A stretch of DNA of 64,000 bases. Origin: Aphrophora alni. Its lineage: Eukaryota; Arthropoda; Insecta; Hemiptera; Aphrophoridae. The position numbers and the translations under genes are program-made. The stretch lies in assembly GCA_963513935.1 (NCBI GenBank), contig OY740769.1, positions 33,011,120 to 33,075,119 of the forward strand. Direction: 5' to 3'. The notes under the pieces are model-generated. The model ran no database searches and was not told the origin of the DNA. It was given only the letters and a program-made list of their open reading frames with translations. Positions 11,701-23,563 of this stretch are shown here, piece after piece. The first letter of the stretch is position 1; each line of letters starts with the position of its first letter.

Positions 11701-12599
11701 AATGCATTAGTAATACATTTATTTTCATTTTAAACCTATACACAAATAATGCCTTAAATCTAACATTAACTACTTAATAAGGGAGATGTCCTAGATTCAA
11801 GAAAATACATATTATTTATTACTTTTCCACCTTGTCGAACATAAACAACTTAAAAAAAAAATTAATGCGATTCATTTACAGTACTTGTTTTTTCAGAAAT
11901 AAGTTTCTCAAATCTGGACTCTACAGAGACAATGATATCGTTTTCAAGGCAATTTCTCACTTTTGTTTTGATGGTAGTGTTAGGAGTTAGGAATAGTCTA
12001 AGTTCTTTTTAAGAAGCCAGAATGAAACAGTGACAGACCTGGAAAATTGATTAAATTGCTCACCTTACAAGCAAAGCAGACATCTTTGATATTATAATGA
12101 TATATAAACTCTTGGGTGGGAGAAACCGTGGTCAAAGGCCAGGATTGATCAAGGGAAGGTGCTGCAAGAATTCTTGATAGTCAGACGGACATGGCGAGTA
12201 AGAGCTTCCTAGGAGAATTGAGACTTCAGACGAGCATCCACAAGAATTACAAAACAGGGTGAGCAAACTTCGTGTATTAAGAAACTTGTAAATATTTCAG
12301 AGTCAGATAATTAAACTATGACATAGAATCAGATCTGTCACAACAATTAGTCATTCTGGATTAATAGTAATAATAAGAATATTGCAATAATAGGAGATGG
12401 TTATTATTGTTAATAATAACTGTTAAATGAGTATTGAACCATTCAATTATATGGAAAATAAAGAACCCAATCCTAACAGCAATCATAGATGAACAACTTA
12501 ACTCGCATAAACACAACAATGTTGCTAATCTAACCAAACACTTGACAGCTTCGTTCGCCAGCTAGGGGTATTCTTGGTCAAAGCATAGGTGTTGTGTTC

Positions 12600-13460
12600 T
12601 TTTGATCCAAAACTAATCTGAGTTCTTAGAAGAAAAAACTAGTTTTCAACATTCCATCACTTGATATTTCAATAAGTTTTTCTTTGAAATGTTTGTTGCA
12701 TGTTGAGAGGAATTGTCTAAGAATGAATTCATTATCCATCTGTAATTTTCACAACTATTTTGAATGTTTGAGGAAATAGTCACAAGAGCTTTTGCTTTAA
12801 AATGTGCAAACTAGCTTGCATGTTTGCAAAACGTTCTCAGAATTTGTGATATTACATTTATTTATATCTTCTACTCTCTAATGCACTGGAATGAATCAAA
12901 CTTCTTTTTTTTCCAATTGAAGTCGATCATAATTTTTTTTTTTTTTTATAAATCTGTTAATTTTATCTGGGGCTGTTATTATATTAACATTGCGACATTA
13001 TTATGTCAAAATATTTAAGTGTTATTCTTTTCAAGACATTACCCCTTGAAACACATCTTACTTCAGTGTGATAAAGAAGATTTACATTTAAAGCACCTTG
13101 TCTTCTAAAAACTTGGGTCTGCAACACTCTTTGTTTAAAGAAATTTTACACTTTGATAGAATGATACTTTTCATAACACAATCCATTTCAGAAGGTAAAG
13201 ATTTTGAAGCAAGAGTTTCTCAGTGTAAAAAACAGTATAGCCATGCCATGCAATATTCGGTACTACTTGTCTTCTTGTAATTTGACAATAAGTCTTTCTT
13301 AATATTGTCAACAATTTGTATTCGAATATCTTCTGCTAGGTCACTTATTCTTCTGTGAATAATATTATTGGATAGTGGTATTGTTTTGAAGTAAGGAACC
13401 TCTTTTTCGCTACGGTATTCATTATTTACACCATTTCAAGAGCTGCTGGTAAAATCAGAT
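12600..13460 (-). pseudogene. hAT-like (ZBED5/FAM200-type) transposase relic
   Basis: Minus-strand text beginning near 13430 reads VPYFKTIPLSNNIIHRRISD followed by LAEDI, the conserved start of the hAT transposase catalytic region. HTEVRCVSRGNVLKRITLKY (about 13065-13005) corresponds to the H-T-E-x-R-W-L-S-x-G segment. Further on come ENYRWIMNSFL and FKEKLIEISSDGML (about 12750-12650). Many stops interrupt it. A downstream stretch (13690-13860) recurs in inverted orientation at 55205-55385, so this family has other copies in the window. Confidence 0.6.
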
Positions 13461-14099
13461 CTTCAGCAATGTTATGTAGCTTACTGGTTTTTACAATGTG
13501 AAATGCAAATCATTAACTTGTTCGTAATGCTTTTTTATTAGTAGTGGTTGCTGATATTAAAATGGCTTGTAACTTATGGAGGGAATTTAGCTTTCTTTCA
13601 GACTTTCACAGCTTGTCATTTTTATCTAAATGTTTTAGATTAGAGTTTAATAGGGCACATATTTTATTGTTTAGATTTTGTATGGATAGGAGAACCAGGC
13701 TTATCTTGGAAAGTGGTCCTTGGTATTACCTAATAGAGAACAAATAGAAAAACACCCAATAAAACAATAAAGTTCTGAAATATTTCACAAACACTGTTCA
13801 CTTTCTTAATCAGTAGAGAGTATAAAAAGAAGAAACATTTCAGAACTTTAGTGGTTTTCTATATCTGAATGTTTACTATTTATAAAGTCTAAGCAGTTTT
13901 AATGGCTTCATACTCTCTTTTGACAAGATTTCTTTCGACAAATCAACACAGGTTTATTAGAAATAACTATAAAATAAAACCATATTTAAGATATTCATTG
14001 CTGTACAGTCAATTTTTCCTTTTTTTCACTTCCAGATGTAGATGGTTCTAATGATTTTCTTAAAAATCTACCCATATTTAACAAAATAAAAATAATATT

Positions 14100-15041
14100 T
14101 TAATATATAAAAGTGTAAAATATATAAATACATAATTATAACTGATCATTTATTGTTAAATATTCTCTCAGTGGTTGGTAGTAGTAGTAGTCAACAGCTC
14201 AGCGCATAAGTTGAAAATAATATCTCATAACTCTTTGCTGCTTATTAAAATCCAAACCTAGAAGGCTCCAGTACTGGTCTAGAACTATCTCGAATATGAT
14301 AGAAAGTTCTGGAAGTAAGAAACAGTTTTCACTATGCTGTGATAGATAGTGCCAGTTAATTTGTAAAACTAACCACCTATACAAAATATTCTAGCAAAGA
14401 AAGTTTTTTATGAAATGTATACTTCTGATGACACTGTTAGGGATGATGAGGGGTCACCCATAAAGTTCTTGCCAAAGGGGGTCTGCTTTAGAAAAGTTTG
14501 AGTACTTATAAATTTGTCATGCACATTTAGTTTGTCCTTCATTGAAATATCTCACTCACTTTCTATTCTAAAACTATTTTCACTATTCTAAAACTTATTT
14601 TATTTTCAACATACTTTTCACAAATCTCCTAATGAATTTCCACGGGTCTGATATTACTGACATTTAAAAACTGATAACAGATCGTATTTCACAATCGGCT
14701 GGATCTTAAATAGAGTTAAACATTTTATATGATCAAAACATATAATATGAAAATAATAACATATGGGAGAATAGCAGCACATTGCGGCAGGCATTAGTGC
14801 AGTGAAATGGTACTTATTTTCCAGACACAGTTCATATTACATTATCCTTAGGACTAAAAAAACTGTTTAAATTAATAAATTTAAAGTAATATTTTTAATC
14901 CCATATAAAAATTAAAAAACTGCTATAAAAGTACATTTTGAAAATATTCCAAGTTTAAAATTATACCGACATTAAAAAACTATATAACAGTTATTATTTC
15001 ACGTATCCTTAACTATAAAAAAAAGTTTTTAATAATTAACT
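14100..15041. other. No gene recognised
   Basis: AT-rich intergenic sequence downstream of the secreted-protein gene. A minus-strand frame at 14384-14199 has no recognisable features. Confidence 0.45.
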
Positions 15042-15047
15042 TTATTA
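15042..15047 (-). terminator. Poly(A) signal AATAAA
   Basis: TTTATT on the plus strand reads AATAAA on the minus strand, 36-41 bases after the stop codon of the secreted-protein ORF. This supports 15508-15083 being a genuine terminal coding exon. Confidence 0.5.
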
Positions 15048-15082
15048 CAAAATTTGAGAACATTTGTATAGTTATTTATACT

Positions 15083-15508
15083 TTAGTTTTTGTTATATCG
15101 TCGAACACTACGCCCAGTTACTTCTAGTGACAACAGTGAACATCCAGGATCAGGAGGTGTACATAATTTTTGGCTTATAGGAACCCTGTAAGCGAATCGG
15201 TTGTTAGGCGTCAACAAATTTTGACTGGATTTTAAAGCTCTTTGTTTATTTCGCTCTGCATTCCAATTGTTATCAAAAATATCAGCAGTGATATTTCCAT
15301 TAACTGAAAACTCAGTTTTGATTAAAGTTGAATTCAAACTTGGATTAAATCGTCGTACCAAGTATGTTTCATCTGGTGTTATATCAACATTTAATACTGG
15401 TGATATATTTTCATTATGTCCAAGGGAATCATTAGATAACTCGTCACATCTAATAATAAATATTAAGGAAAAAACAAAAATATGATTTGTAACCTTACTT
15501 ACAAGCAT
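15083..15508 (-). CDS. Small secreted protein, 141 aa, function unknown
   Basis: The frame starts MLVSKVTNHIFVFSLIFIIR and then CDE. This is a short charged region, a hydrophobic core and a likely cleavage site around residues 20-24, so secretion is inferred. The mature part is hydrophilic with four N-glycosylation sequons (NDS, NIS, NST, NIT). It has dibasic pairs (RR near residue 53, RR near the end) and a small C-terminal loop KLCTPPDPGC with the only two downstream cysteines. It ends SVRRYNKN. No domain is recognised. A propeptide or a structural secreted protein are both possible. The Met, signal peptide, uninterrupted frame and nearby AATAAA support a real gene. Upstream non-coding exons cannot be seen. 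Confidence 0.6.
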   Translation of the reverse strand: MLVSKVTNHIFVFSLIFIIRCDELSNDSLGHNENISPVLNVDITPDETYLVRRFNPSLNSTLIKTEFSVNGNITADIFDNNWNAERNKQRALKSSQNLLTPNNRFAYRVPISQKLCTPPDPGCSLLSLEVTGRSVRRYNKN

Positions 15509-16189
15509 TTCTAAAATACAGGGAAAGTTGTGGAATAGTTGGTAGGATATAATATATTTAGATATACCTATTTTATTAGAATGTATTTATTCCTAATAAA
15601 GGTTCATTCAACAACAATATAGTATGCATAACTTTAAGTTACATTAAAAAATATTTTTTACCACTGTTAAGAGTGCTGATGGAGCACTCTACATATTTAC
15701 AGGTTGACTGCCATGCTGTTTAAGCATAACTTAACCCTGGGGTCACGATTTTTTAAAAATTATAATTTTGCATTTCTGGTGTAGTTTAGTAAAATAACGT
15801 AGCTAAATAATTTTTTAACTGATTTGTCTCAAAAATACATTTTGTTAAAGTAAGTACCAATTTGGTACTCATGGCCTGTGGCTGAAGCCTTAAAATCAAT
15901 CGTCAAGCTTACAAGGTAATTTCAAAGCAGTTTAATTATGCAGAAAATATTACCTGCCTTATAAGTTTGTTTTACTTTGATGTTTTGCCTTATTTAGACG
16001 TTAAGATAAGATGTACTAAAGTTGTAAATTACAAGTGAAATGGCAATTTATTCTAGTATAAAATAAAATAAGTAAACATACGCAAAATTACAAAGAATAC
16101 ATATTTGTTCAAAATCTTGTATGATTAATTAATTGTCAAAAGTTAAATCTCATGAAAATTTAAAAAAGTTATCTTCAAAATTGTTTATG

Positions 16190-17880
16190 GAAAATTGTCA
16201 AAAGTTCAACTCATAGTAGTTATTTAAGTGGATGTTGACTATAAAAGCACTCGGTATACAGATATATTTCACATTGCAAACATTTTCTATACACTTTATT
16301 GGTTTTTCTCTGAGCAAGGTTTCTTCCACCTTCTTTGTAGTAAATATATAACATCTGGTACATTTACTACGATTTTCATGTTTCACTAAGTTGTGTTGAC
16401 GTTATTGAGGTGGCATTGTGATACAGTTTTTTTCCTTAAGTTCTCTTATAAGGCTTTCTCTTAATTCAGTAATTCTTTGAATTTCCAGTCACACTTTTGT
16501 ATAAATATAGAGCGTTTATCACTGATGTAGTTAGTAGTAAATCTATCGCAATTTTCCTATAGCATTTTACAGTTCTTCAAAGAGGTGTCCCATAAGACCC
16601 CATTTGGTCAGTGTAATTTTCCAGTGTTATAGTCCATTATCGCCTCCGGTTTCAATTTCTTTTTCCCTCCTCTCACAACAATTTCCTGCATTTGATCACA
16701 ATGCTTTGTCGAAAGCATTAAACGTCCCTTTTATCTTTCCATTCTTTTCTGATTTTTTTTTCTTCTTTTTTTTTCTTCACTAAGTTTATTTGCTAGATCA
16801 ACATTAGTATACCAATTATCGGTATATACTTTGCGGCCAAAGTTGAAGTAAAGTTGCATTAGTTCCATTACTAACTTAGAGGAAACATATTTTGATGGTT
16901 CTTTTTCTTTTCCTGAATAGATTCTGTATGTGAGTGTGTAACCTCCTTCAACACATAGTTTAAAAATTTTTACTCCATATCTGTAACGTTTGTTTTTCAG
17001 ATATTGGCGAAATACCAACTGCCCTAAAAATGGAACCACCGATTCATCAATTTTCTTTAGGAACTATATACATTTTAAACTTTTCATTCATGATTGTTAC
17101 TAAATTGGATATCTTATGCAGCCTATCACCTGCTTGCATGATTTCATTGTTTACGCAATGGAACATCCTCAAAAGAAGCTCAAATCTGTTTCTTGACATG
17201 ATTTCAGGAACATGAGAGATATAAATGTCATCTTGTCGCCAATAATGAACTAGGCTTGGAAGCCCATTCACGCGCATCAACATTATTATGCCTAACAAGT
17301 TTTTTATTTCTTCTAGAGTGCAATCACTCCATTTAGTTAATCTGGAATGTGGACTAAAGGCTACTTGCAAACATTGATGCGTATATTTATTGTTTTCAGC
17401 AACTAGTAAGGATAAGACCTCGTCATCCAAAAACAAAAAATAAAAATCAATAGGGGACATGTTGTTCATCAACTCAATAATATCTAGATTAATCCCCACT
17501 ACTTCATTGTCTGGATTGAAAGGATAAACATTAAAATTTAAATCAACTGGCTTCCATTGGTCAGTTGTAACGGGCTGAGTTGAAGTAGGCTGAATAGGTT
17601 TTTCAACTAACCTAGGTCTTATACCTAAGACAGTTTTTTCGGTCTATTAGTTACTAAAAACTTAATGGCTTTTAGATGTACTTGGCCCATTTCTAAGCCC
17701 AGGATCATCGATGTCACTTTCAAATTCACTGAAAACAAAGTCCGGATCTGTACCACTAACATCATCTAAAAATTCAATTAAATTATCACTGTCATAACCG
17801 ATATTATCAATTTCTGAACTTCTCATACTTTCATCCAATATTTAAAAAATATATTCATCATTATCATTATCCATTTTGAC
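16190..17880 (-). pseudogene. piggyBac transposase, broken
   Basis: The N-terminal part opens with MDNDNDEYIF at about 17874. The acidic region (17840-17680) contains EFLDDVSGTDPDFVFSEFES. The DDE_Tnp_1_7 domain follows at 17499-17047, including FSPHSRLTKWSDCTLEEIKN, LLGIIMLM and NRFELLLRMFHCVN. The frame then shifts, and IDESVVPFLGQLVFRQYLKN (catalytic Asp, about 17050-16990), YGVKIFKLCVEGGYTLTYRI and YTDNWYTN (second catalytic Asp, about 16815) are read in another frame. Further decay follows. At 16386-16300 a cysteine-rich end (KHENRSKCTRCY) marks the C-terminal zinc-binding tail. Multiple stops and frameshifts make it inactive. Confidence 0.85.
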
Positions 17881-18053
17881 TGTAAAGAACACTCGTGATC
17901 TAACTTGCTTATCACCAACACTAAGACTGCTTGCTCAAATATAAATAAAAGGGCTGCCAACTTAAACATTTATAAATCCCAAAATTCCCATGCTACGGTA
18001 AAAAATAGTGAAACTATGTTTTTCTAGACATAAATGTAAGTTTTATTTGTTAA

Positions 18054-19776
18054 CCCTCGACCTGGCGAACCAGGTGACATATGTGACATATGGTTTTAGT
18101 TCACCGACTCTAAAACACGTTTTTTGCAATTCAACATTACGCCCACTTAGAATCGTCCTATCGCAATAAATAAAATACCGTTGGAAAGCTAATGTTCCGT
18201 AGATGCATAATCATGCAAAAAATACCACAAAACGTTATAAATAATATTCCAAAAATTGGTGAAGTTCGCATATTTTTGATGCGTAAAATCATAGATTTGA
18301 ACCGTGTGCCTTTTAGTAAAAGCGACGCCACTTTTTCCCCATATCATTACAAATCTATTTTTCTGTCAAATAAGTCGACCAAAACACTGTTCTATAGATC
18401 ACATGTTTCTCTTTCTAACCGTAGATTACAAATTTTTCTGCCTCTCACAGATCGAGAGATATTTCTACTTGGCGATAGTAGAAACCTGACGGGACGAAAT
18501 TCACTTGGCATTCGGTGCAGTTTACGAAATGACATAATCCATTTTTCTATCTATATTTTGTAATTGTTCTTTATAGTATGTTGTAGAGGAGATTTCATTC
18601 TACAAGTTGGTAGTACTTGATATAGGCAATAGATACTTAGAAGTTTTTGTTTTGATCTCGCAACATATGCAATTGTGTGACGTAAATTATAAAAGGTGTG
18701 GTGCATATTGTTTTGGGGTTAGATATTTGTTGTTTTGAAGGTTTGTGTATACAAATTGTATATAAAATGTGTATATAAGTTACAATATATGTGTTTTTAT
18801 TTCTAAAGTTCATGTTTTTGAGTGAATTTCTAGTTTGTGAACGGTTTATATTTGGGATAACCTAAGAGCTAAATTGTAAATCTAGGCTATAACCAAATTT
18901 TCTTATATTGAGTGTTTTACTTGATTATACAAGTGAATATGTGTGTTATTCTTTGTAAAGTATATTGTTTTAGTGAAATCTAATGATTTTGTCTTAGGCC
19001 TAGCTTTAGAAAGTTACTAATTACGCCTAAATTGTCGAGGTGTCCAACCTAACCTCAACCGTCAGAGTATCACTTTTTAGGGGAAATCGTTATTTTTATT
19101 TTGAAAATGTAACAATTTTTTTCCCCTAAATATATTCACAAATATAATACAAATCTCTAGTAATCGTTGAAAAAATTCAAAAAATCTATTTGTATGGTGT
19201 AAATTACCATTTCTGTGAAATTATTCTCTTCTTTACTCTCCGATTTTTTGGTATTTGACCAAAAAACTCCAAATGTTTTACATCTAACATTTTTTTTCAC
19301 TACACACCTAAATTCTATGCACCTTTCTGAATATAATGATTTATAAAAGTTGTGTATAAAATATGTTTTACTATTTTTTTGTGATTTTTTTTTGAAAATA
19401 AAATGATCATTTTACCTTTTTTCGTAAAATATTTTATAAATTTTGAAAATGTAACAAATTTATTTATTCTTTTTTCTAAATATATTCACAAATATTACAC
19501 AAAACTTTTGTTTATCTTAGAAAAAAGTAGTAAGCTATTGATTTTGGATGATACAGGTTTTTCTGAAAAATGATGACTTCATTTTTTGACATGTAACATA
19601 CTTACTCCAAAACCGTTTCAAAAAAGTTTTTTTTTTTATTACATAGATGAATTCTATGCATCTTTCTGAGAAAAATGATGTCTTATAAGTTAGGTTTTGT
19701 ATAAAAATAATATATTTTATTAATTTTTAAACAAATGAAGAGAATTAAATGAAATTAACCAATGTCGGTTCTAGGG
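18054..19776 (+). mobile_element. Non-autonomous TTAA element, family T1 copy A
   Basis: The element is bounded by TTAA (18050-18053 and 19777-19780), with ends CCCTCGACCTGGCG and inverted CCCTAGAACCGACATTGG. It has no transposase. It contains a conserved block (18118-18430, CACGTTTTTTGCAATTCAAC to GCCTCTCACAGATCG) and long AT-rich stretches with repeated ACAAATATATTCACAAAT motifs. Copy B is at 43574-45177. An inverted, truncated copy C is at 55386-57440. piggyBac-type mobilisation is inferred from the TTAA target and CCC termini. Confidence 0.75.
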
Positions 19777-19875
19777 TTAAATATAAAATGTAGCCTCAAA
19801 AATATATTTTGTATGAAACAACTTTTCTTGACAACCTGAGTACCAAATTGATACTCATGGCAGTCAACCTGTTAA

Positions 19876-20490
19876 GCATACTCAATGTTAAGCATTTGGT
19901 ATCAATGATATCTCTTGGTAATTTTTCCTAAAATATAACAAATGACAGCAATTCTGAAGGCTATCTTTTCTTATTTCTAGAATCTGTTGAGAACATTGTA
20001 TTTCTTTTTGGGGATAATCATATTTTTGAATCATTTATATATTTGTTTTATTTTTAAGTTTTGAATTTAAGTATAATAATAAAAATGGTATCTTCTATAA
20101 CTTAACATTTTTCATCAAAAATGACACTTCGTGCAACTATATGGGATTTAGTGATGGGAAAGAAAAAACAATATAACTTAATGACCAATTATAATGATTT
20201 ACCAACATAAATTGAACTATTGACTTAGTGAATCTTCTACTTAGTCATTGTAATCTCTTCCGTCTAGGCAACCAACTACATAGTTTGAGCCATGGTGATG
20301 ATGTATGGTTTTTCACTTTAAAACAAACACTAAAGGGAAAAAAGAGCCTAATAACCTAACTTGTGGTATGGGTTTCAGTGTTTTAAATAGATAGAATGAA
20401 ATTAACCCGTAATTAACTTAAAACATAAATTGATTTAAAAGTTCATAATTTCATTATCATCACAATTACAAGTCATGAGGCGAGTGATGA
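19876..20490. other. No gene recognised
   Basis: AT-rich spacer between the piggyBac element and the mariner-type relic. No coding frame or repeat can be supported. Confidence 0.5.
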
Positions 20491-20499
20491 AACTATCTT

Positions 20500-21976
20500 G
20501 GGGATGTGCAGTGGCAAAGAGAAAGTTTGTGCATACGCGAGACAGCTGCTAGGGGCAACCCTCTCAGTTGGCTTTGGTCTCCGTGAGTTATGTTTGTGTT
20601 GCGGCCTTTCTAAAAACATTGATTTGTACTTTGTGTTGTGTAGATATTGCCTCCAGGAAAGTCTGGGCCGTCATCGTCATATAAAACGCCTGCAAATAAG
20701 TCTGTTGAGAGGAAAGTGATCCACAGCCAGAGCAGGAAGATTATTTATAACGTTTATATTTTCAAGAAGAAAGAAAATAAGAGCTTAAGCAAAAAATCTT
20801 GACAGAAGAGTGGCTGCTCCTTGCGGTGTATCTTTTAGCAGTGTTCATAGAATTATCAATGAGTGTAATAGAACATCTGCTATGTCATTGCCTAAGATTA
20901 CAACCCCAAGAAAAAAGAAGCCAAGAACAAATGTGAAAACTACGTTCGATGATTTCGCCTGTAATCAGCAAGACTGTTCATGACATTAATTTAAGTGAGG
21001 GAGAAAGACCTACTCTCAAAGGAATACTGCGTGAATTAAAGGGAAAAATTGATTTCAAAGGAAGTGTATGGTGTGTCCGTAATGTTATTAAAAGTTGGTT
21101 TCCGTTGGAAGAAAACCGAATCAAATAGAAAATTGCTTATTGAAAAGACCGATATCCGAAATTTAAGGTTAAATTACTTAGTGGCAGTGGACAGATATAG
21201 GGGAAAAAAGAGGCAGATTGTATACATGGATGAAACGTATTTCCACAGTACAACAACCACTGAGAAAACCTGAACAGACAGTACAGTTGGCGGGCTGAAG
21301 AAATCTGTCAGCAAAGGTGCAAGAATAATAATTTTACACGCAGGAGGAGAGGAAGGCTTTGTGGCCAACAGTTTATTAATGTTCAAATCTGGATTAAAAA
21401 AGGAAGACTATGTCGGGGACATGAATTTCGATAACTACGAAAAGTGGATCAAAGAACAACTAATCCCTAATCTGAAAAAGTGTGTTAGTTATCGATAATG
21501 CTCCGTACCACAACAAACAGGTCGACCCGGCGCCAACCTTGTCGTGGTAAAAACAAGATATGCAGAATTGGCTGACTGATAATGGAATCCCCTTATTGTG
21601 AAAGTATGCTGAAGCCTCAGTTAAAAATGTACAGGATTGATGCAGTCTTAGCTCAGCACGGTCACTCTGTTCTCAGACTGCCCCCTTACCACCCGGACCT
21701 CAATCCAATCAAGTTGATATGGGCTACAATTTACAAAACCTCCTTCAGCTTGCAGCCGAGAAGTTCGCCGAAATCACCACACAAGACTGGAAGAAGCTAT
21801 GCGAACATGTGAAGAGAATAGAAGATGACTATTTAACCCGTGAACACGTTATCGACCAAGAGACTGAACATTTCGTGATACATGTGGATGATAGTAGTGA
21901 TAGTGAAAGTGACAACAGTGACAATGGTGCAGTATTCAGTGAAGACAATACGAGTGGCATTGAAGAACTAGACTAA
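20500..21976 (+). pseudogene. IS630-Tc1-mariner transposase, broken
   Basis: The N-terminal helix-turn-helix text HSQSRKIIYNVYIFKKK begins near 20720. VAAPCGVSFSSVHRIINECN follows at about 20810-20870. The catalytic region reads IVYMDETYFHS (first Asp, about 21215-21250), then CVLVIDNAPYHNKQV after a frame change (second Asp, about 21485-21525). The third motif is LRLPPYHPDLNPIKLIW (21670-21725), where the expected Glu of NPIELIW is Lys. The C-terminal tail from 21719 to 21976 is a different open frame: AEKFAEITTQDWKKLCEHVK and an Asp/Ser-rich end. At least three frame changes, a TGA in the first motif block and the Glu-to-Lys change mean it is dead. A Penelope-like element lies 130 bp downstream. 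Confidence 0.8.
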
Positions 21977-22109
21977 GGCCTAATAGACTCGACTCGTGTA
22001 AGTACAGAATATGCCATTAACAACCTGTTTTTGTCTTTTACGTATCGCAATGCTAGTAAATTTTATTGTGTAAATATTCCTAGATATATTTGTGTAAATA
22101 ATTCATAGA

Positions 22110-22299
22110 TTTAAAGATAATAAAACACAATTATTTATTTTGTATATCCACTTATAATTAGTCTAGCCGACCAATGGTTTCGCCTGTTAAGGCATTGACG
22201 AGGCTGTATTACAGACTGAAGAAAAAAGACAAAAACAGAAAACCTTAAAACTAGAGGGTGGGAGTTAGGATACAATGAATGGAAGGTTGGGGAAATACC
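22110..22299 (+). repeat. Left inverted terminal repeat of the Penelope-like element
   Basis: It starts TTTAAAGATAATAAAACAC, ends GGAAGGTTGGGGAAATACC, and is the reverse complement of 23564-23753. A 22-base direct duplication (GTAGAATCTCTTATGGATAGAA) immediately follows it at 22300-22345. Confidence 0.9.
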
Positions 22300-23508
22300 G
22301 TAGAATCTCTTATGGATAGAAGCGTAGAATCTCTTATGGATAGAACCAAAGTAGCTCCCATAATGGCTAGAGAACTTTTGGATGTAATTGAGGTATGCTT
22401 AGATCAAAATTATTTTCAATTTAAAGATAAATTTTATGTTCAATGTGATGGTTTGGCTATGGGGTCCCCATTGTCACCACTGTTGGCAGAAATTTTTATG
22501 GATAATTTTGAAAACAAAATAATTAACAATAACCCATTTAAATCAGTTATTATTTATTGGTATCGTTATGTTGATGATGTAATTTGTCTCTTTGATGGCT
22601 CTAACCGCCAACTTCAATTATTTTATAAGTACCTGAACTCAATTGACGATGCGATACAATTTACCATGGAAGTTGGAGAACAAGATCAAATTAATTTCTT
22701 AGACTTCAATATAAAAATTGAAAATGGTAAACACAACTTTAGTGTTTTTAGAAAACAAACTTTCACAGATAACATTATTCATGCTTCATCTCGGCACCCT
22801 TTAAATCATAAATTGGCAGCTTTCCATTGTATGTTGTATCGCCTCATCAAAGTTCCAATGTCTGACTCTGATTTCAATAAAGAACTAAGTTGCATTAAAC
22901 AAATAGCTGTTAATAACGAATATGATGTAAATATTATTAATAAAATGCTAAAGAAAAAACTTAAGATGAATGCAAGGCAACTTATTTTTCCAACTTCAGT
23001 TAAAAATAGCGCTAAATGGCGGAAAGTTAACTATCTAGGAAATGTTAGCCAAAAAGTTGGAAATATTTTAAATAGGGAAACAGAGTGTAGGCCGGCATTT
23101 TATTGTAGTAATAGTTTAGGTAAGATTTTAAATAATTCTAAAGATAAAATTAACAAAATGTTGAGAAGTGGTGTATATAAGATAACTTGCAAAATATGTA
23201 ATTCATGTTATGTAGGTCAAACAGGACGCAATTTTAAATCTAGATTAAGTGAACATGAAAGAAGTTGGCGGTTAGGATATGAAGATTCCAGTTTTTCAAA
23301 TCATTTAAGAATACATCAAGTGTCTGATTTTAATTCGAGTGTAGATTTTAAAATATTACATTTGGATAATAAAGGTAGGAAATTTAATGCTTTGGAGAGC
23401 TTAGAAATTAAAAGAATAAGATACTGTAACCCTAATTTAGTTTTAAATGACCAGTTAGATTTGTATAACTCTCCATTAGTAAAACCTTTAAAAGTTATTT
23501 GTACTTAG
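22279..23508 (+). CDS. Penelope-like reverse transcriptase + GIY-YIG endonuclease, N-terminally truncated
   Basis: The 409-codon frame encodes the C-terminal half of a Penelope polyprotein. RT motif CDGLAMGSPLSPLLAEIFMD lies at residues 55-75, the catalytic box YRYVDDVICLF at 95-105 (YVDD at 97-100), and the FLDFNI motif near 150. From about residue 298 comes the GIY-YIG endonuclease: GVYKITCKICNSCYVGQTGR with a following R...E-H-E and the CxxC insertion typical of Penelope. The RT fingers and early palm motifs are absent. The first 7 codons lie inside the left inverted repeat, and codons 8-22 read through a repeated VESLMDR segment made by the 22-base duplication. The native start is therefore lost and the ATG at 22279 is fortuitous. 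The frame is otherwise uninterrupted, so decay is recent. Confidence 0.85.
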   Translation: MEGWGNTVESLMDRSVESLMDRTKVAPIMARELLDVIEVCLDQNYFQFKDKFYVQCDGLAMGSPLSPLLAEIFMDNFENKIINNNPFKSVIIYWYRYVDDVICLFDGSNRQLQLFYKYLNSIDDAIQFTMEVGEQDQINFLDFNIKIENGKHNFSVFRKQTFTDNIIHASSRHPLNHKLAAFHCMLYRLIKVPMSDSDFNKELSCIKQIAVNNEYDVNIINKMLKKKLKMNARQLIFPTSVKNSAKWRKVNYLGNVSQKVGNILNRETECRPAFYCSNSLGKILNNSKDKINKMLRSGVYKITCKICNSCYVGQTGRNFKSRLSEHERSWRLGYEDSSFSNHLRIHQVSDFNSSVDFKILHLDNKGRKFNALESLEIKRIRYCNPNLVLNDQLDLYNSPLVKPLKVICT

Positions 23509-23563
23509 AACAATCAACTGGTTTTCCCAATATGTATTGTTCCTATGGTCATTGCCCAGGCCG

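Larger units (their letters stand above)
15700..19871 (-). mobile_element. piggyBac element with 16-bp TIRs, nested insertion inside
   Basis: CAGGTTGACTGCCATG at 15700-15715 is perfectly inverted at 19856-19871. The right side is followed by TTAA (19872-19875). The left side is preceded by TTTA, a one-base change from the expected TTAA duplication. The internal motifs TACCAATTTGGTACTCATGGC (15860s) and GTACCAAATTGATACTCATGGC (19840s) repeat near both ends. A decayed piggyBac transposase lies at 17880-16190. The 18054-19776 TTAA element is inserted between the transposase and the right end, which explains the 4.2-kb length. Confidence 0.8.

Noticed and set aside
18192..18563. 123-codon plus-strand frame
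   Set aside because: It lies in the T1 TTAA element. The equivalent region of copy B is not open, so it is not conserved coding sequence.
20498..20719. Cysteine-rich 73-codon frame (LRELCLCCGLSKNIDLYF)
   Set aside because: It precedes the mariner-type transposase relic and looks like untranslated leader of that element. There is no supporting homologue.
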